Source of the DNA: Paroedura picta
Lineage: Eukaryota; Chordata; Lepidosauria; Squamata; Gekkonidae
Direction: 5' to 3'
Length of the DNA: 64,000 bases
Assembly: GCF_049243985.1 (NCBI RefSeq)
Contig: NC_135379.1
Coordinates: 6,391,501 to 6,455,500 of the forward strand
Below the pieces are notes generated by a model. The model did no database searches. It saw nothing but the letters and a program-made list of their open reading frames with translations, and had not been told where the DNA came from. Shown in pieces: positions 13,201 through 21,943 of the stretch; positions within the stretch are counted from its first letter, which is position 1; each line of letters begins with the position of its first letter. Both the position numbers and the translations under genes were made by a program.

Positions 13201-16200
13201 TTTTCCTAGCACACTGGCATGTCACAAATTAGAGAAATTATAGAGAAACCTGCAATGTGAAAACCCCACTGCCACTCTACACTATTGGCAACTGTCACGG
13301 GGAACTGACATAATGCCTGTCCCCTGACCTGGTACTTTTCTGCCCTCATTCCTATATGCCTAGAGAGCAATCAGCAATCTCAATCCTCAACAGGATTCAC
13401 AAAGTAATATTTTTCTGCATGGAGAGTCCCCAAGCATGCTAAAGCCCCTATCTAGGCTATGACTGACCCTCTCAGGCAAGCACTCAAATGCAATGCTTCT
13501 TATTATGAAGAGAGATAACGCTGTTCTAGGACATTTTAACCAGGAAAAAAGGATACGGCAGGAGAGCTCCACATCGAACTGACAAAATCACCCAGGAAGG
13601 CTGAAAATAATTTTTTTACAATGCATTTGTTATGTTCAGACACAACATTAGTTCCTTAACAACAGCTTTGTTTCTATTTACTGGAAAATACGAAGCAAAT
13701 TTAAGTTAAGGTAGACTTCTACACAGTGTAGTAAGATAGTTTTATTCTGGTAAACTGAACCTTGCAGCACAAAGTCCAGGATCTAATGAGCTTTAGCATG
13801 CCCAGTGGAATTTTTTGAAACACACACACAAAAACTTTTCCCTTTGAAAGGCAGATCCTCTATGTTATATCACAAGCTACTTTTCAAAATTTCATCACTT
13901 ATTGAAAGGGTGTGCCGTCCAGTATAAGTGACAGCTATTCAAATAATACAGTAAAAACTTCCTGCAGTCCTTTGGATCTTAGACAGAGGATTTCTTGATT
14001 TTCCTTTAATTTATTTATTATTATATTTATTATAACTGCATACTCTCAGCCGGCTGACTTGTGGTGGTGTACAGCAATAAAATAAATAAAAACCATACAT
14101 AAAAATATAACAATCCATTTGCAACCTCTGATTTGGACTGTCAATCACTACAGCATTAGACCCTAGGTGGAGGAACATGCTGAATCCTCTTCCAATTATT
14201 ACTGTAAGCACCCCCTCTCCCTATATACTATACTTTTATGGGGTAAATCCACAGATATTGGAGTGAATAGCTCCTAAGCTCCCCTGCTCTAAAGCGGTTT
14301 GCTGCAGGAAACAAACAAACAAACAATAGTATGATACATCCTTACTTTTACTACAGGAAGATCAAATACTTCACGTGATTCTCCAACCTCTGGATTGTCA
14401 CCATCTTCTGAAATGATGTGCGATGCCAGAGCATTATAGGAAACCTCCTTTGCCTTGCCATCTTTCAGAAGTCGAATTACCTAAAGAGACAACAAATAAT
14501 TTTTCATTCCTTGCGATTTCAGATAAACATTGCTGTTAAACTATGCTAAAACACAAACTGCATTGTTCATTAGTCACCTCTCTCCCCAGAAAACATATTT
14601 TATGTATTTTCTGTGGGGTTTTACTGTTGTGTAACCCGCCATGAGATGGCTCATAGCGATGGGAAATATTATATAATAATAATAATAACAATAATAACAA
14701 CAACAACAACAACTTAAATGTAAGATAATGAAAATGTTTATATATTTTTCGCTACCTTTCTCCTCTCCTCCATTTTATCTTCACAACAACTCAAGAATAG
14801 GCAATGCAAGGTATAAATTAACAGGAATTACAACTGTATTGTACCTGTGTATGCAGACTATAAGATCAAACAATCACATTTGGAGGTTCTCATGGTTCAG
14901 GAAAATTAAACAGTCCTAGTATTTATGATACAGGGTCCTAACTTTATGGTTTACACCCAACACAAATGCTCAACTATGAAATTATATAGCTACTGACAAG
15001 ATGCAATGGCTAAGATATAAAGGGGTCCCTGCACTGAGTTCTCAGTGCTTTCCTCCAGCTGTAACCCACAGAGCCACAGTCCATGCCATTCAAGAGGGTC
15101 CTCTAGCCCTGAGGAATGGCTTTCCATGATTATGTTCTTCTCTGGCTCCAACCCTATTTGTTTGCCTTACTTCTTCATCTTCATCATCATCTATAAAACA
15201 AGAATGGTGGTGAGGTATATGGAACAGTTGTTTGAAACTAAACCACTATTGAAACTAAACTAAAATTGGAAAAACAGTTCCCAATAAAATATATTTACTG
15301 TTTAAAATGTAAACCTTGCTGAAAAGACAAAACAATGAGATTTGCTTCACTCCTACAGAAATTGGGCTATTTATTGTTCAGAACTGAGGAGATGCATTCT
15401 AAACAGCTCACACCCCAGCAGGGAACAACAACCCAAGCCACAGAGGAAACAAAGCGAAAGTATATGGTAGTTCCCCTTCTCACACTTGTAAGGAACAAGA
15501 GAAGGAACTTTTTCAGAGACAGACAGGAATATATCTATATTTGCAGAATGCACCTGTATTTACACACGAGTAACCCAGGGGGGAAGGGCCTTGTGTTAAA
15601 AACATTCTTTTTGTTGGAAATGTGTTACAAATATTCCCTTTGTGTGAATCATGGTCAAAATCAGGGCCAGTTCATACAACCAACAGAATGACATAGAATG
15701 ACAGACTTTTCTTGGCCTACATCACTCAAAGCAAAGATGAGGGACTTGTATATTTGACTATTTCTTCAACCCTTCTGGCACATATAAAAACTCAACTCAA
15801 AGGAGAACATTTTTAAGCCTAGCCTTCTCCTTGACATTTCCCCCCACTCCCCATATAGCATGCATAATTTTGACATGGGGGAAACCCAACACAGCACAAG
15901 CCCCTTGGCAGCCTGATAACCTGCAGACCAAGAAGGAGGTGTGCCTCACCTCAGCCAGGGCCTTTTCAGCTGTGGCCCCAGCCTGGTGGAATGAGCACCC
16001 AGTTAAGACCCGGGCCCAATGGAAGTACCTAAATTCTGCAAAATGTTCCACCAGGCCTTTGGTCGAAGCCAAAACAAACTAGCCCCCATCACAAGCCTCC
16101 CTCTCTCCATCTCGGGGTTCCCCTCCACCGAGCTGGATTGGAAGACCAGCAAGCAGACTGGCAGATTAGGGAATTGAGCAGATGCAAGGGAGCCTCTTGC

Positions 16201-16991
16201 CTCTTATAAGTTTCTAATAATGTTTTAGACTGTGGTTTTATAGAGGAGGGAGACGGAGCCAGAAAGAGGACGGGAGGGGAGGAAGAAAGGCGAAGCTTGG
16301 CCCCGCGATGACGCCCCAATTAAAGTGACCCCGCTGGAGAAGCCAAGTCGGGGGCAGCGAGAGAAGAGGGAGCCCCGCAGGAGCCGCCTGGGGCTGGGAA
16401 CGGCGTGAGGCGAAGGGAGCCCCGGAAGTCCTGGAGGCCGCCCCCTCAGGGCTAAGCCTGGAGCCCCTGGAAGGCGCAGGGCCTGTCAGAGGAGGGGGCG
16501 AGGCCTGCTCGGGGCCTTTCCCTCAGGGGCCCAAGGCGAAGCCGCGCACGAAGCGGGCCCGGGTGTCGAGCGAGGGGGGGGGAAGGGGGCGGCGGGCCCG
16601 GCTTTTCTACCCCCTCCTTCTGCGCCTCACGGGGCTCCAGGCCTCTCCGGGCCCTGCGGCGCCTCAGGGCAGCGCGAGACGGGAAAGGGGGGGAGGGCCG
16701 CGCCGGGAGTTCGAAGCCGTTAACGGCCGCACCTCCTCGCAGCCCCCCCCCCCGTAACGGTTTAGAACGCGCCCAGAATTCTCTCCCCCTCCCCCCGGAG
16801 TCACGCGCGCCGGCCGCTGTCAACGTTCGAAACTGGGGAGGGGGGGGGGAGTGGGACGAGCCATGGCGAGGTCCTGTGGAGGGGGGGGGGAGGAGGGCTA
16901 CCTGGGGGTCGATGTCTCCCACCGCGTAGAACTTGACCTCCTTGAACATCTCCTCGGGGACCTTCAGCTCCCCCCCGTCTTCGCCCGCCAT
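1152..16991 (-). CDS. PAXIP1: PAXIP1 (PTIP), multi-BRCT adaptor protein; 17 coding exons, C-terminus off the window
   Basis: PTIP is a nuclear adaptor known to bind ATM-phosphorylated partners (53BP1) through tandem BRCT domains and to belong to the KMT2C/KMT2D H3K4 methyltransferase complex. Joined exons give 985 codons in one frame. By comparison with human PTIP (recalled, 1069 aa) the order is BRCT1 about 11-96, BRCT2 about 97-186, acidic run about 192-203, Ser-rich linker, Gln-rich region about 401-590, BRCT3 about 613-705, BRCT4 about 712-800, BRCT5 about 877-958 and the start of BRCT6. BRCT signature tryptophans are visible in [21 protein letters not shown] and TPEWLEE. The start ATG at 16991 has a strong ACCATGG context and the following [11 protein letters not shown] matches the family. 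All introns are GT-AG. About 95 C-terminal residues are missing only because the window ends. The paralogy-free match and the HTR5A neighbour make the identity very secure. Confidence 0.97.
1370..1749. mobile_element. hAT-type non-autonomous DNA transposon in PAXIP1 intron 16
   Basis: A 380-bp element starting CAGTTTTTTTTCAACC and ending GGGAAACCCTG, inverted-repeat ends of the CAG...TCAACC type known from hAT/Charlie elements. It is flanked by near-identical 8-bp target duplications, CTCCAGAC at 1362-1369 and CTCCAGTC at 1750-1757. There is no transposase reading frame. Confidence 0.75.
1823..1991 (-). CDS. PAXIP1: PAXIP1 exon 16
   Basis: Residues 896 to about 952, from [20 protein letters not shown] to [15 protein letters not shown]. 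This is most of BRCT5, including its glycine pair and the conserved tryptophan. The acceptor is AATTTTCAG and the donor GTAAGT. It ends one base into an acidic codon completed by exon 17. Confidence 0.96.
2158..2531. mobile_element. hAT-type non-autonomous DNA transposon with perfect 8-bp TSD
   Basis: A 374-bp element in PAXIP1 intron 15. Its ends are CAGTGGTCCCCAACC and the inverted GGGGACCACTG. It is flanked on both sides by the identical 8-bp duplication ATCTATCC (2150-2157 and 2532-2539). The interior is GC-rich, has a 12-G run and several ACCGG motifs, and accounts for the overlapping open frames found here. No transposase is encoded. Confidence 0.85.
3003..3105 (-). CDS. PAXIP1: PAXIP1 exon 15
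   Basis: Residues 861-895, [18 protein letters not shown] followed by [17 protein letters not shown], the start of BRCT5. The acceptor is TTTGTAG and the donor GTACAG. It completes the arginine codon split with exon 14. Confidence 0.95.
3592..3659 (-). CDS. PAXIP1: PAXIP1 exon 14
   Basis: Residues 839 to about 860, [20 protein letters not shown], the basic linker between BRCT4 and BRCT5. The human equivalent reads SIRLPPKLKQNE, so this linker is only moderately conserved. The acceptor is TTTCCAG and the donor GTGAGA. Confidence 0.9.
3997..4040 (-). CDS. PAXIP1: PAXIP1 exon 13
   Basis: A 44-base micro-exon encoding [15 protein letters not shown] (aspartate codon split with exon 12). It matches [15 protein letters not shown] of human PTIP. 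The acceptor is CTTCCAG and the donor GTATGT. Confidence 0.93.
4374..4558 (-). CDS. PAXIP1: PAXIP1 exon 12
   Basis: Residues about 762-823, including [18 protein letters not shown] and [11 protein letters not shown], the C-terminal half of BRCT4. In human PTIP, BRCT3-4 is the part of the tandem array closest to the 53BP1 phosphopeptide-binding region. The acceptor GTGAAG has a weak pyrimidine tract. The donor is GTGAGT. Confidence 0.96.
4745..4838 (+). repeat. Squamate interspersed repeat end with hammerhead-like box
   Basis: Contains CTGAGGAAG, then CGGAAAGCTCACACC, TTGAATAAATC and TTGTTGGTCTTAAAGGTGC. I recognise this order as a very common squamate repeat end. A truncated opposite-strand piece of what looks like the other part of the same family lies at about 63,478-63,524. 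The family assignment is uncertain (Penelope-like is possible). Confidence 0.5.
5205..5326 (-). CDS. PAXIP1: PAXIP1 exon 11
   Basis: Residues 722-761, [20 protein letters not shown] followed by [20 protein letters not shown], the first half of BRCT4. The acceptor is TTTACCAG and the donor GTAAGT, with a phase-2 end. Confidence 0.96.
5718..5855 (-). CDS. PAXIP1: PAXIP1 exon 10
   Basis: Residues 676-721, [20 protein letters not shown] followed by [20 protein letters not shown]. This holds the conserved tryptophan of BRCT3 and the linker to BRCT4. It has an ATATGTAG acceptor and a GTAAGG donor. Confidence 0.96.
6505..6785 (+). mobile_element. CR1-like LINE 3'-end fragment
   Basis: Within PAXIP1 intron 9. 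Text such as GGATGTAGTGATGGCCAC, AGCTTTAAAAGACAATTGGA and TAACTGGTTGGTCATTGC follows the order of CR1-type LINE 3' regions as I remember them. It is old and diverged, with no coding capacity. Confidence 0.55.
7013..7108 (-). CDS. PAXIP1: PAXIP1 exon 9
   Basis: Residues 644-675, [20 protein letters not shown] and [12 protein letters not shown], the core of BRCT3 with its HGG turn and CTHL strand. The acceptor is TTTCCTAG and the donor GTAAGA. It is exactly 32 codons in phase 0. Confidence 0.96.
7425..7506 (-). repeat. LINE-type 3' tail with (AAT)n/(AAC)n
   Basis: GGGAGTGGCGGGATATAAAT followed by trinucleotide AAT and AAC runs. This is the characteristic 3' tail of a squamate non-LTR element of the GGCGG...ATAAAT type. 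Similar tails occur near 9,955, 10,530, 11,188, 14,630, 21,165, 23,175 and, reversed, 43,320, 43,660 and 63,865. Confidence 0.5.
7622..7716 (-). CDS. PAXIP1: PAXIP1 exon 8
   Basis: Residues 612-643, [20 protein letters not shown] and [12 protein letters not shown], the start of BRCT3. The first isoleucine codon is split with exon 7 (one base plus two). The acceptor is TTTTCTAG and the donor GTAAAT. Confidence 0.96.
8416..8655 (+). mobile_element. tRNA-derived squamate SINE, (TTC)n tail
   Basis: Starts just inside the tRNA-like head at a box-B-like GGTTTGATTCCCC. It runs through the conserved body (CAGCTGGGTGACCTTGGGC, GGTGTCTGTTGTGGG) and ends GAACCAGCTCTTCTTCTTCT. The 5' part with box A is missing. 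Sense orientation, inside PAXIP1 intron 7. Confidence 0.8.
8906..9656 (-). CDS. PAXIP1: PAXIP1 exon 7, glutamine-rich linker
   Basis: The longest exon, residues 362 to about 612. It opens with [20 protein letters not shown], then a long Gln-rich region with His, Pro and Leu, including several pure Q runs, and closes with [11 protein letters not shown]. Human PTIP has an equivalent Q-rich region in the same place. Because the codons are CAG/CAA, the DNA is a CTG/TTG-rich imperfect repeat on the plus strand, and an open frame of alanine and valine appears antisense. The acceptor is TTTTCTAG and the donor GTTAGT. Repeat length here is likely polymorphic. Confidence 0.95.
9657..11024 (-). other. 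PAXIP1 intron 6, distal part
   Basis: No coding exon was found. It holds LINE-type tails with AATAAA-rich ends near 9,945-10,020 and 10,525-10,582. The remainder is unclassified AT-rich intronic sequence. Confidence 0.5.
11025..11160. mobile_element. Palindromic hAT-type MITE, copy 1
   Basis: A 136-bp near-perfect palindrome. The left end is CAGGGGCAATCAACCTGTGG and the right end CCACAGGTTGACTACCCCTG, with the core ACTACAATTCCCATGAGC repeated in inverse. The flanks CTCTAGAT (11017-11024) and CTTTAAAT (11161-11168) look like an 8-bp target duplication with two transitions. It would form a long hairpin in the PAXIP1 intron 6 pre-mRNA. Confidence 0.85.
11557..12192 (-). CDS. PAXIP1: PAXIP1 exon 6, end of BRCT2 and acidic/serine linker
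   Basis: Residues 150-361. It begins [20 protein letters not shown] (BRCT2 tryptophan motif), continues to YHPRLIIY and a run of 12 glutamates (about 192-203), then a Ser-rich acidic linker with [17 protein letters not shown] and [20 protein letters not shown]. It ends [16 protein letters not shown]. Several SP/SPE sites could be phosphorylated (inference). The acceptor is CTTCTCAG and the donor GTAAGT, exactly 212 codons. Confidence 0.97.
12856..12969 (-). CDS. PAXIP1: PAXIP1 exon 5
   Basis: Residues 112-149, [20 protein letters not shown] and [18 protein letters not shown], the main part of BRCT2 with the GG turn and CTHL strand. It is 38 codons in phase 0. The acceptor is CTGGTAG and the donor GTAAGA. 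Confidence 0.97.
13069..13132 (-). CDS. PAXIP1: PAXIP1 exon 4
   Basis: Residues 90-111, (P)[20 protein letters not shown], the BRCT1-BRCT2 junction. It starts with the third base of a proline codon completed from exon 3. The acceptor is CTTGTCAG and the donor GTAAGA. Confidence 0.95.
13557..13600 (-). CDS. PAXIP1: PAXIP1 exon 3
   Basis: A 44-base exon encoding [14 protein letters not shown] and two bases of proline. It holds the conserved tryptophan of BRCT1 and matches [15 protein letters not shown] of human PTIP. The acceptor is TTATTTTCAG. The donor GTATCC is weaker than the others. Confidence 0.93.
14346..14480 (-). CDS. PAXIP1: PAXIP1 exon 2
   Basis: Residues 31-75, [20 protein letters not shown] through [15 protein letters not shown], the centre of BRCT1. 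It is 45 codons in phase 0. The acceptor is CTCTTTAG and the donor GTAAGG. Confidence 0.97.
14481..15944 (-). other. PAXIP1 intron 1, proximal part
   Basis: No exon was seen. It contains a LINE-type tail with AAT/AAC runs at about 14,630-14,715. The rest is unclassified intronic sequence, with open frames of random appearance. Confidence 0.5.
15945..16080 (+). mobile_element. L2-clade LINE 3'-region fragment
   Basis: Includes CAGGGCCTTTTCAGCTGTGG, CCCAGCCTGGTGGAATGAGC and TTCCACCAGGCCTTTGGT. The same text recurs at 46,320-46,440, 60,330-60,995 and, reversed, at 43,560-43,980, 48,890-49,036 and 51,170-51,310. The strand is inferred from the 60.3-61 kb copy, which has a reverse-transcriptase-like C-terminal reading. 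Confidence 0.55.
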
Positions 16992-17690
16992 GGTCTCGCC
17001 CGGCTCGCTGCTGCTGTCGCAGCTGCGCCGAGTTTACGAGGGAGGCTTCCACTCAGCCAGCGGAGGGGGGGGAAGAGGAGGAGGTTCGGCTCCCCTCCCC
17101 TCCAAGGCCCCGGGGTCTCCCTCTCCCTGCCCCCTCCCAGCAGCAGCCGCCGCCGCCGAATCGCGGGAACAGGGCGCGCGCTGTGGGGCGCACCACGCCG
17201 CTCCCAGCGGAGGGGGGAGACGGAGGGAGAGGAGGGATGAAGCGGAGCTCCCTCCGCGCTCTGGCAGACGCCCGCTAATTGTCGGGGCACAGGGAGGTCG
17301 GGGGTCTCGAAACCTTCCGCTTCCACCGTCTCCTCTGGGGGGTGGAGCAGGCGGCCTGCGTGGCGGAACATCGCGCTCCCCCGATCGCTCTGCATAGTGG
17401 ACTCGCCCAGGCCCCGCCCACTAACAAAACAACCGGTAGTAAAGGCGCCGCTGAAGCCGCCTGCTCCGTCCCCAGAAGCCCCGCCCCCTAGCCGCGTCAC
17501 GCCCGCAGCCCCGCCCCGCGGCGCCTCTTTCCCGCCGTGACAGGCTGCGCGCGCTCCGACCGGGGCGGGCGGGGCTTGCCCGCGTCCGCGTGCTTATGGG
17601 CCCGGCAGGGGGCGGGTTTAGTGGCGCTTCCCGCACACGCGCGGAATAATGCGCCGCCAGTCTGCAGTCCGGAAAGTGCATTGGAAAGGG
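16250..17690. promoter_or_regulatory. CpG island over PAXIP1 exon 1 and promoter
   Basis: Very GC-rich, with many CpG dinucleotides, in contrast to the AT-rich flanks. It spans exon 1 and the region upstream of the ATG. Upstream (higher coordinates) are several GC boxes, such as CCCGCCC at about 17,413 and 17,482 and GGGCGGGGC at 17,567-17,575, and a TTTCCCGCC E2F-like site at 17,528-17,536. No TATA box is obvious. This suggests a broad housekeeping-type promoter, possibly bidirectional. The exact transcription start is not visible. Confidence 0.75.
16902..16991 (-). CDS. PAXIP1: PAXIP1 exon 1 (start codon)
   Basis: Encodes [20 protein letters not shown] and [10 protein letters not shown], 30 codons, the beginning of BRCT1. 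The first nine residues differ from the human N-terminus (MSDQAP), while KVPEEMF onward is conserved. The ATG context is ACCATGG. The donor GTAGCC follows CCCCAG. Confidence 0.95.
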
Positions 17691-17754
17691 GGGGGGGGGA
17701 GTGCATTAGTAGGCATCACCTGGGCATGGCATTGGGGCCGCGGTGGACGGACGG

Positions 17755-17840
17755 GCAGTTGGGAATTATCTGCATTGTGCAGGGGGTTCGACTAGATGAC
17801 CCTGAAGGGTCCTTGCAAATATGAGTGTAGGATTGTATTC
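17755..17840 (+). mobile_element. CR1 LINE 3'-end fragment
   Basis: TGCAGGGGGTTCGACTAGAT followed by GACCCTGAAGGGTCCTTGCA matches the familiar CR1 3' end (GGTTGGACTAGATGACC...GGTCCCTTCC). It is short and truncated, just outside the PAXIP1 CpG island. Confidence 0.6.
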
Positions 17841-18008
17841 CGATTGTGTGAAAGTGTTTTGTTAGAGATACAGAAACTTTGCTTCACCAGGACCCCCTTC
17901 ATCATGAACGTAAAGTTTCATGTTCCTGTGGGTATAAAATACATTTCCTTACCATCCTTCTGTTCCACGGCACTCTATGTAAGGTGGTGCATGTACACAC
18001 CATAGCTT

Positions 18009-18322
18009 AAAAGTAAAGGTATCCCCTGCAATATTTGATAAAGGTAGCGGTATCCCCTGTTCAAGCACCAGATCATGTCTGACCCTTGGGATGACGCCCT
18101 CTAGCGTTTTCATGGCAGACTCAATACGAGGTGGTTTGCCAGTGCCTTCCCCAGTCATTACCGTTTACCCCCCAGCAAGCTGGGTACTCATTTTACCGAC
18201 CTCGGAAGGATGGAAGGCTGAGTCGACCTTGAGCCGGATGCTGGGATCGAACTCCCAGCCTCATGGGCAGAGCTTCAGACAGCATTTCTGCTGCTTACCA
18301 CTCTGCACCACAAGAGGCTATG
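18009..18322 (-). mobile_element. Sauria-type SINE (tRNA head, ACCTTT tail)
   Basis: Read on the minus strand it has a tRNA-like head with box B GGGAGTTCGATCCCAGC, the body AAATGAGTACCCAGCTTGCT and GGCAAACCACC, and GGGTCAGACATGATC, and ends GGGGATACCGCTACCTTT and GGGATACCTTTACTTT. That 3' end is the BovB-like tail known from Sauria SINEs. It looks nearly full length. Confidence 0.8.
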
Positions 18323-19191
18323 TCACCATAGCTTATACCTCATTTGATCTTAGAGATGCCCCTGGACGCTAAATTTATTATACATTCACAGATTACACAT
18401 CTTCCCCTTCATTATGGGTGTGTGCATTAAGGTTACAGCGTTAGCGGCTTTAAGATTTCCATTGTGCCTGATGGCAAGAGTGGGGCCACAACAGAGGCAG
18501 TTTCCTTCTCCCCACACAAACAGACCTGTGAGAGAAAGGTGGCGAATGGCCACCTTTAACTCCCTTTCCACATGCACATGCAAACATGTTTATCTGGGGT
18601 TGCCGACTCAGCCAGCCGTATTTTCCAGAAGACGGGAAACACGAAGCAACCAGCCTTGCTGGATTCCCAAAGGAAGGAACACAGTCGAGAGCAGGTTTCA
18701 AATGCCCCAAGGAAAAGGGCCATGAGAAACGTTAAGGTTTATGACCTTTTCAAAGGCTGCAGCCAGACACGCAGATGTGAGGAGAAGTCTAGGTGAGGAT
18801 GTAATTTGAAGCTTTAATTAGTGCTTGGAAGGACCATCTGGCAGTGCTGTGCATTTGAGGCAGAGCAGGACGGGCTATTTACTACCAACTTTTACGGCTG
18901 TTTGAGCAGGACTCTGCCCCTGGCAAACGCGTAACAGAATGGCCCCTCTGGAAGAGTCAGGCACCAACCCACCAGTGAGCAAAAAACATTCAACGGGTGA
19001 GTTCAGGACCCAGATATGAAGAGCCAGCCTCACTGGGTTTCTAGTCGAAATCTGGGGAGAAATTTTCTAAAACAGAATTTGAACACCTACATAGGTTTTC
19101 TTTAATTCTTATTTTTATTTTTTTTTAAAGGAGGGACTCCTCAGAGTGGCTTTATTGTGTCTATAGGGCCAATGTGGCACAGCAGTTAGAG
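18323..19191. other. Intergenic, nothing recognised
   Basis: Unique-looking intergenic sequence between a Sauria SINE and a MITE. Only short frames with no recognisable domain were found. Confidence 0.4.
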
Positions 19192-19309
19192 CAAGGATGG
19201 TCAAACTGTGGCTCTCCAATGTCCATGGACTACAATTCCCATGAGCCCTAAGGGCTCATGGGAATTGTAGTACGTGGACATCTGGAGAGCCACAGTTTGA
19301 CCACCCGTG
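19192..19309. mobile_element. Palindromic hAT-type MITE, GGATGG subfamily
   Basis: Inverted halves CAAGGATGGTCAAACTGTGG and CCACAGTTTGACCACCCGTG around the core GGACTACAATTCCCATGAGC. No clear target duplication remains. Confidence 0.75.
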
Positions 19310-19537
19310 GCATAGTGGCTCGTGATTGATGTACTTCCTTCATTGTTAACCCACTTTGCTCCTCTGCCAACATGGAGATCTCCCGAGATGCAAAGTGTAC
19401 CCTCCTTCTGCTACCCTTCATACTGACGGTCAATAGTAACTAGGAACTCCCAGGAATTGGGACCGTATTCTTTGGATGAAAACATGGCATTACTTGGATT
19501 GTGTGACTTGCCCCAGGTCACCCAAGAAGCCTCCAGT

Positions 19538-19750
19538 GGGGATGCCAATCCCCAGGTAGGTGGGGATCCCCTGGAATTACAGGTCATCTTGAGGCAACAG
19601 AGATCAATTCTCCTGGAGAAAATGGCTGCTTTGGAGTGTGGACTCCGTAGCATTATACTCCACTTTCCCCCCCTGCCCTAAATCCCACCCTCTCTCGGCA
19701 CCACCCCCAACGTGTCCAAGTATTTCCCAACTTAGAGCTGACAACCCTAC
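19538..19750. repeat. About 200-bp TIR repeat (GGxTGCCAGCCTCCAGGT family)
   Basis: Starts ATGCCAATCCCCAGGT and ends AGAGCTGACAACCCTA, inverted-repeat-like ends. The body includes AGAGATCAATTCTCCTGGAG and TATTTCCCAAC. At least a dozen copies in both orientations lie in this window, so it is treated as a MITE-like family of unknown superfamily. Confidence 0.55.
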
Positions 19751-20053
19751 TTCCATGGCAGAGGGGGGATCTGAACCTCCTGGATCCTAGCCTGATACAA
19801 GTCTAGCCCCTGTACCATGCTGGCTTGGTCTCATTGCGCTGCGTATGTAAAAGTTCAAGGAAACCTGTAGCAAAGCCAAGAAGAACAATGACCCTGCAGC
19901 AGAGTTGTGTGGAAACTCACAGCACTGCTCAGGTTGGAGAGACAAGGCGGGTCAAATTGCTCCATGTGTTAGTGACCTTTGTTTCTTTGACGACATAGAT
20001 GGGATGCCACACACACACACACGGAACACTGAATTCTGGTTCTAAGCTTGCCA

Positions 20054-20264
20054 TCTCCAGGTCGGGCGATTCATGGACATCTGCAGGAGACAGAGGCTGG
20101 GGAGGGTGGTGTTTGCAGAGGGAGGGACCTGAGCAATGTATTAGGGGAGAGGAGTCCACCCTCCAAGGTAACCACTTTCTCCAGGAGAACTGGTCACTGT
20201 CATCTGGAGATAGGTTGCAATTCCAGGAGATCTCCAGGCCTCACTTGGAGATTGGGAACCCTGA
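20054..20264. repeat. About 200-bp TIR repeat, opposite orientation
   Basis: Same family as 19,538-19,750, read the other way: GCCATCTCCAGGTCGG, CCACCCTCCAAGGTAACCAC, CTTTCTCCAGGAGAACTGGT and a terminal TTGGAGATTGGGAACCCTGA. Confidence 0.55.
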
Positions 20265-20402
20265 TTTCTCCTCCCTTTGTACATAAAGATTACTTTTACA
20301 AGCAGAACAATGGCTGTGTTGAACTCTGATAAAGGACAGCAGATTTCTAGCATTGCTCTGTCTGAGTTTATGCCTACTAATTCTGTGTTGGTACCCAGAA
20401 TT

Positions 20403-20470
20403 CTGCTGCTGCTGCTGCTTCTTCTTCTTCTTCTTCTTCTTCTTCTTCTTCTTCTTCTTCTTCTTCTTCA
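20403..20470. repeat. (CTG)n-(CTT)n compound microsatellite
   Basis: About five CTG units run directly into about seventeen CTT units. The (GAA)n strand is the same trinucleotide that tails the local SINE family, but no SINE body adjoins it. Confidence 0.85.
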
Positions 20471-20689
20471 CTGAGTGGCGATTGCTGTCCCTTAACTGTG
20501 CCCTGTTTTAAATTCCTAACTCTCCAAAACTAACATCTGTCTTATACAGGTTAGACATTAAATTGCAGGAAAAGTGTTATATTCACCTTTTTTTCTTTTA
20601 ACTTTTTTTTTTGTCTAAGCCTTTAGCTGATTAGTGTGATAGCAATGCTGGCATAAACCCCTTTGGTCTTCCAATATTTATTCAGCAGG

Positions 20690-21000
20690 ATAAATCAGAG
20701 AATAAGAGATCCATCTGATATTTAAAATCCCATCAACCTGACAGCCCTCTTTAAAACATCAGATGTTAACCATGCAAGGTCAGGGCACTGCACATGTATA
20801 AATCATCGAGAGCCTGCTGCAAGTCAGTTTGTGGCCAGGAAAAAATCCTATTAATAAGGTGTCAATCTTGGCTGAAACTTCACTTCCTGGCCAATTATGA
20901 TAAAGATCTCAGAATGAAGTTTAATTCCACCTGGAGCACGGATATTTAATAAAGATGAGAACAAAGAGGCGAGAAAGACCCACAAACAAAAAGCCTGTTT
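20690..21000. other. Non-repetitive AT-rich block, candidate conserved element
   Basis: Between repeats, a stretch with no internal repetition and no open frame (AAATCAGAGAATAAGAGATC ... AATTCCACCTGGAGCACGG). It has the texture of vertebrate conserved non-coding DNA. This is inference only, since conservation cannot be tested here. Confidence 0.25.
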
Positions 21001-21943
21001 CTATGATGGAGAACCATTTTTTGGTTTAAACAAAGAAGATCTGAAAATGAAGATCTTTTCAACATATAGCTACATTTCTAGGTAACTGAGTGAATGTGAA
21101 GCTTTAACTATTTTAATGAGGAACTGTGTGGTTCTGTTGTGTTTTTTTAAGAGGTTATGATCTACCCTGAGCCATGCATCGTGGGAGAGGTGGGATATAA
21201 GCCTACAAAACAAGCAAATAAATAAATGTTTACAATGATCTGAACTCAGACCTTCTCTTTTTACAGTTAAACATCATGGCAAAATTGTCATGCAAACCAT
21301 ACGTTGAAATGCTGTTCTTTTTAATGGGTACATGTTTACTTATTTTCCTCCTTTCAAATTTGGAAATGCTGGAAGAGGTCAACCGTTTTAATTCTTTTCC
21401 CCCACTTTCTTTCCCGGTAGAATTCTGGGGAAAGGCTGCATTTCACTGGCAGACAACAAACTGCCATCTCCGGTTCCAGGAATTCTGTAAGATTTTTGGC
21501 CGAGACCTTGGAAAGATGCTGCTGGTCAAAGTAGTCAACGCAGAGTGAGTGGTCCTGTAGTGTGACAGTGCGAGGCAGCTTCCTAATGAATTGTCAGAGG
21601 CTTTCACGGCCAGAGTCACCTGATTGTTGTGGGTTTTCCAAGTTGTGGGGCCAACGGGGTCTGGTAGTTTTCATCCCTGACATTACGCTAGTGACTGTGG
21701 CTGGCATTTTCAGAGGCAGGATATGTCAAGATGGGGATCTCTCCCTGCCAAAGGGTGTGAATAGTTGCTGAGCATTTTATTTACTTCTCGGGTAGGAGGG
21801 GGGATGTTAGAGTTTAGGGTTCAGAGATTAGGACACTGGGAGCTCATTTCAGTTCTTTATTGTGACCCCAGGACAAGAACCTAAATTGAGCCAAAGAAAC
21901 TCGCAACTAACCCCAACTTAGATACAAAAGGCTCCCAATAGAT

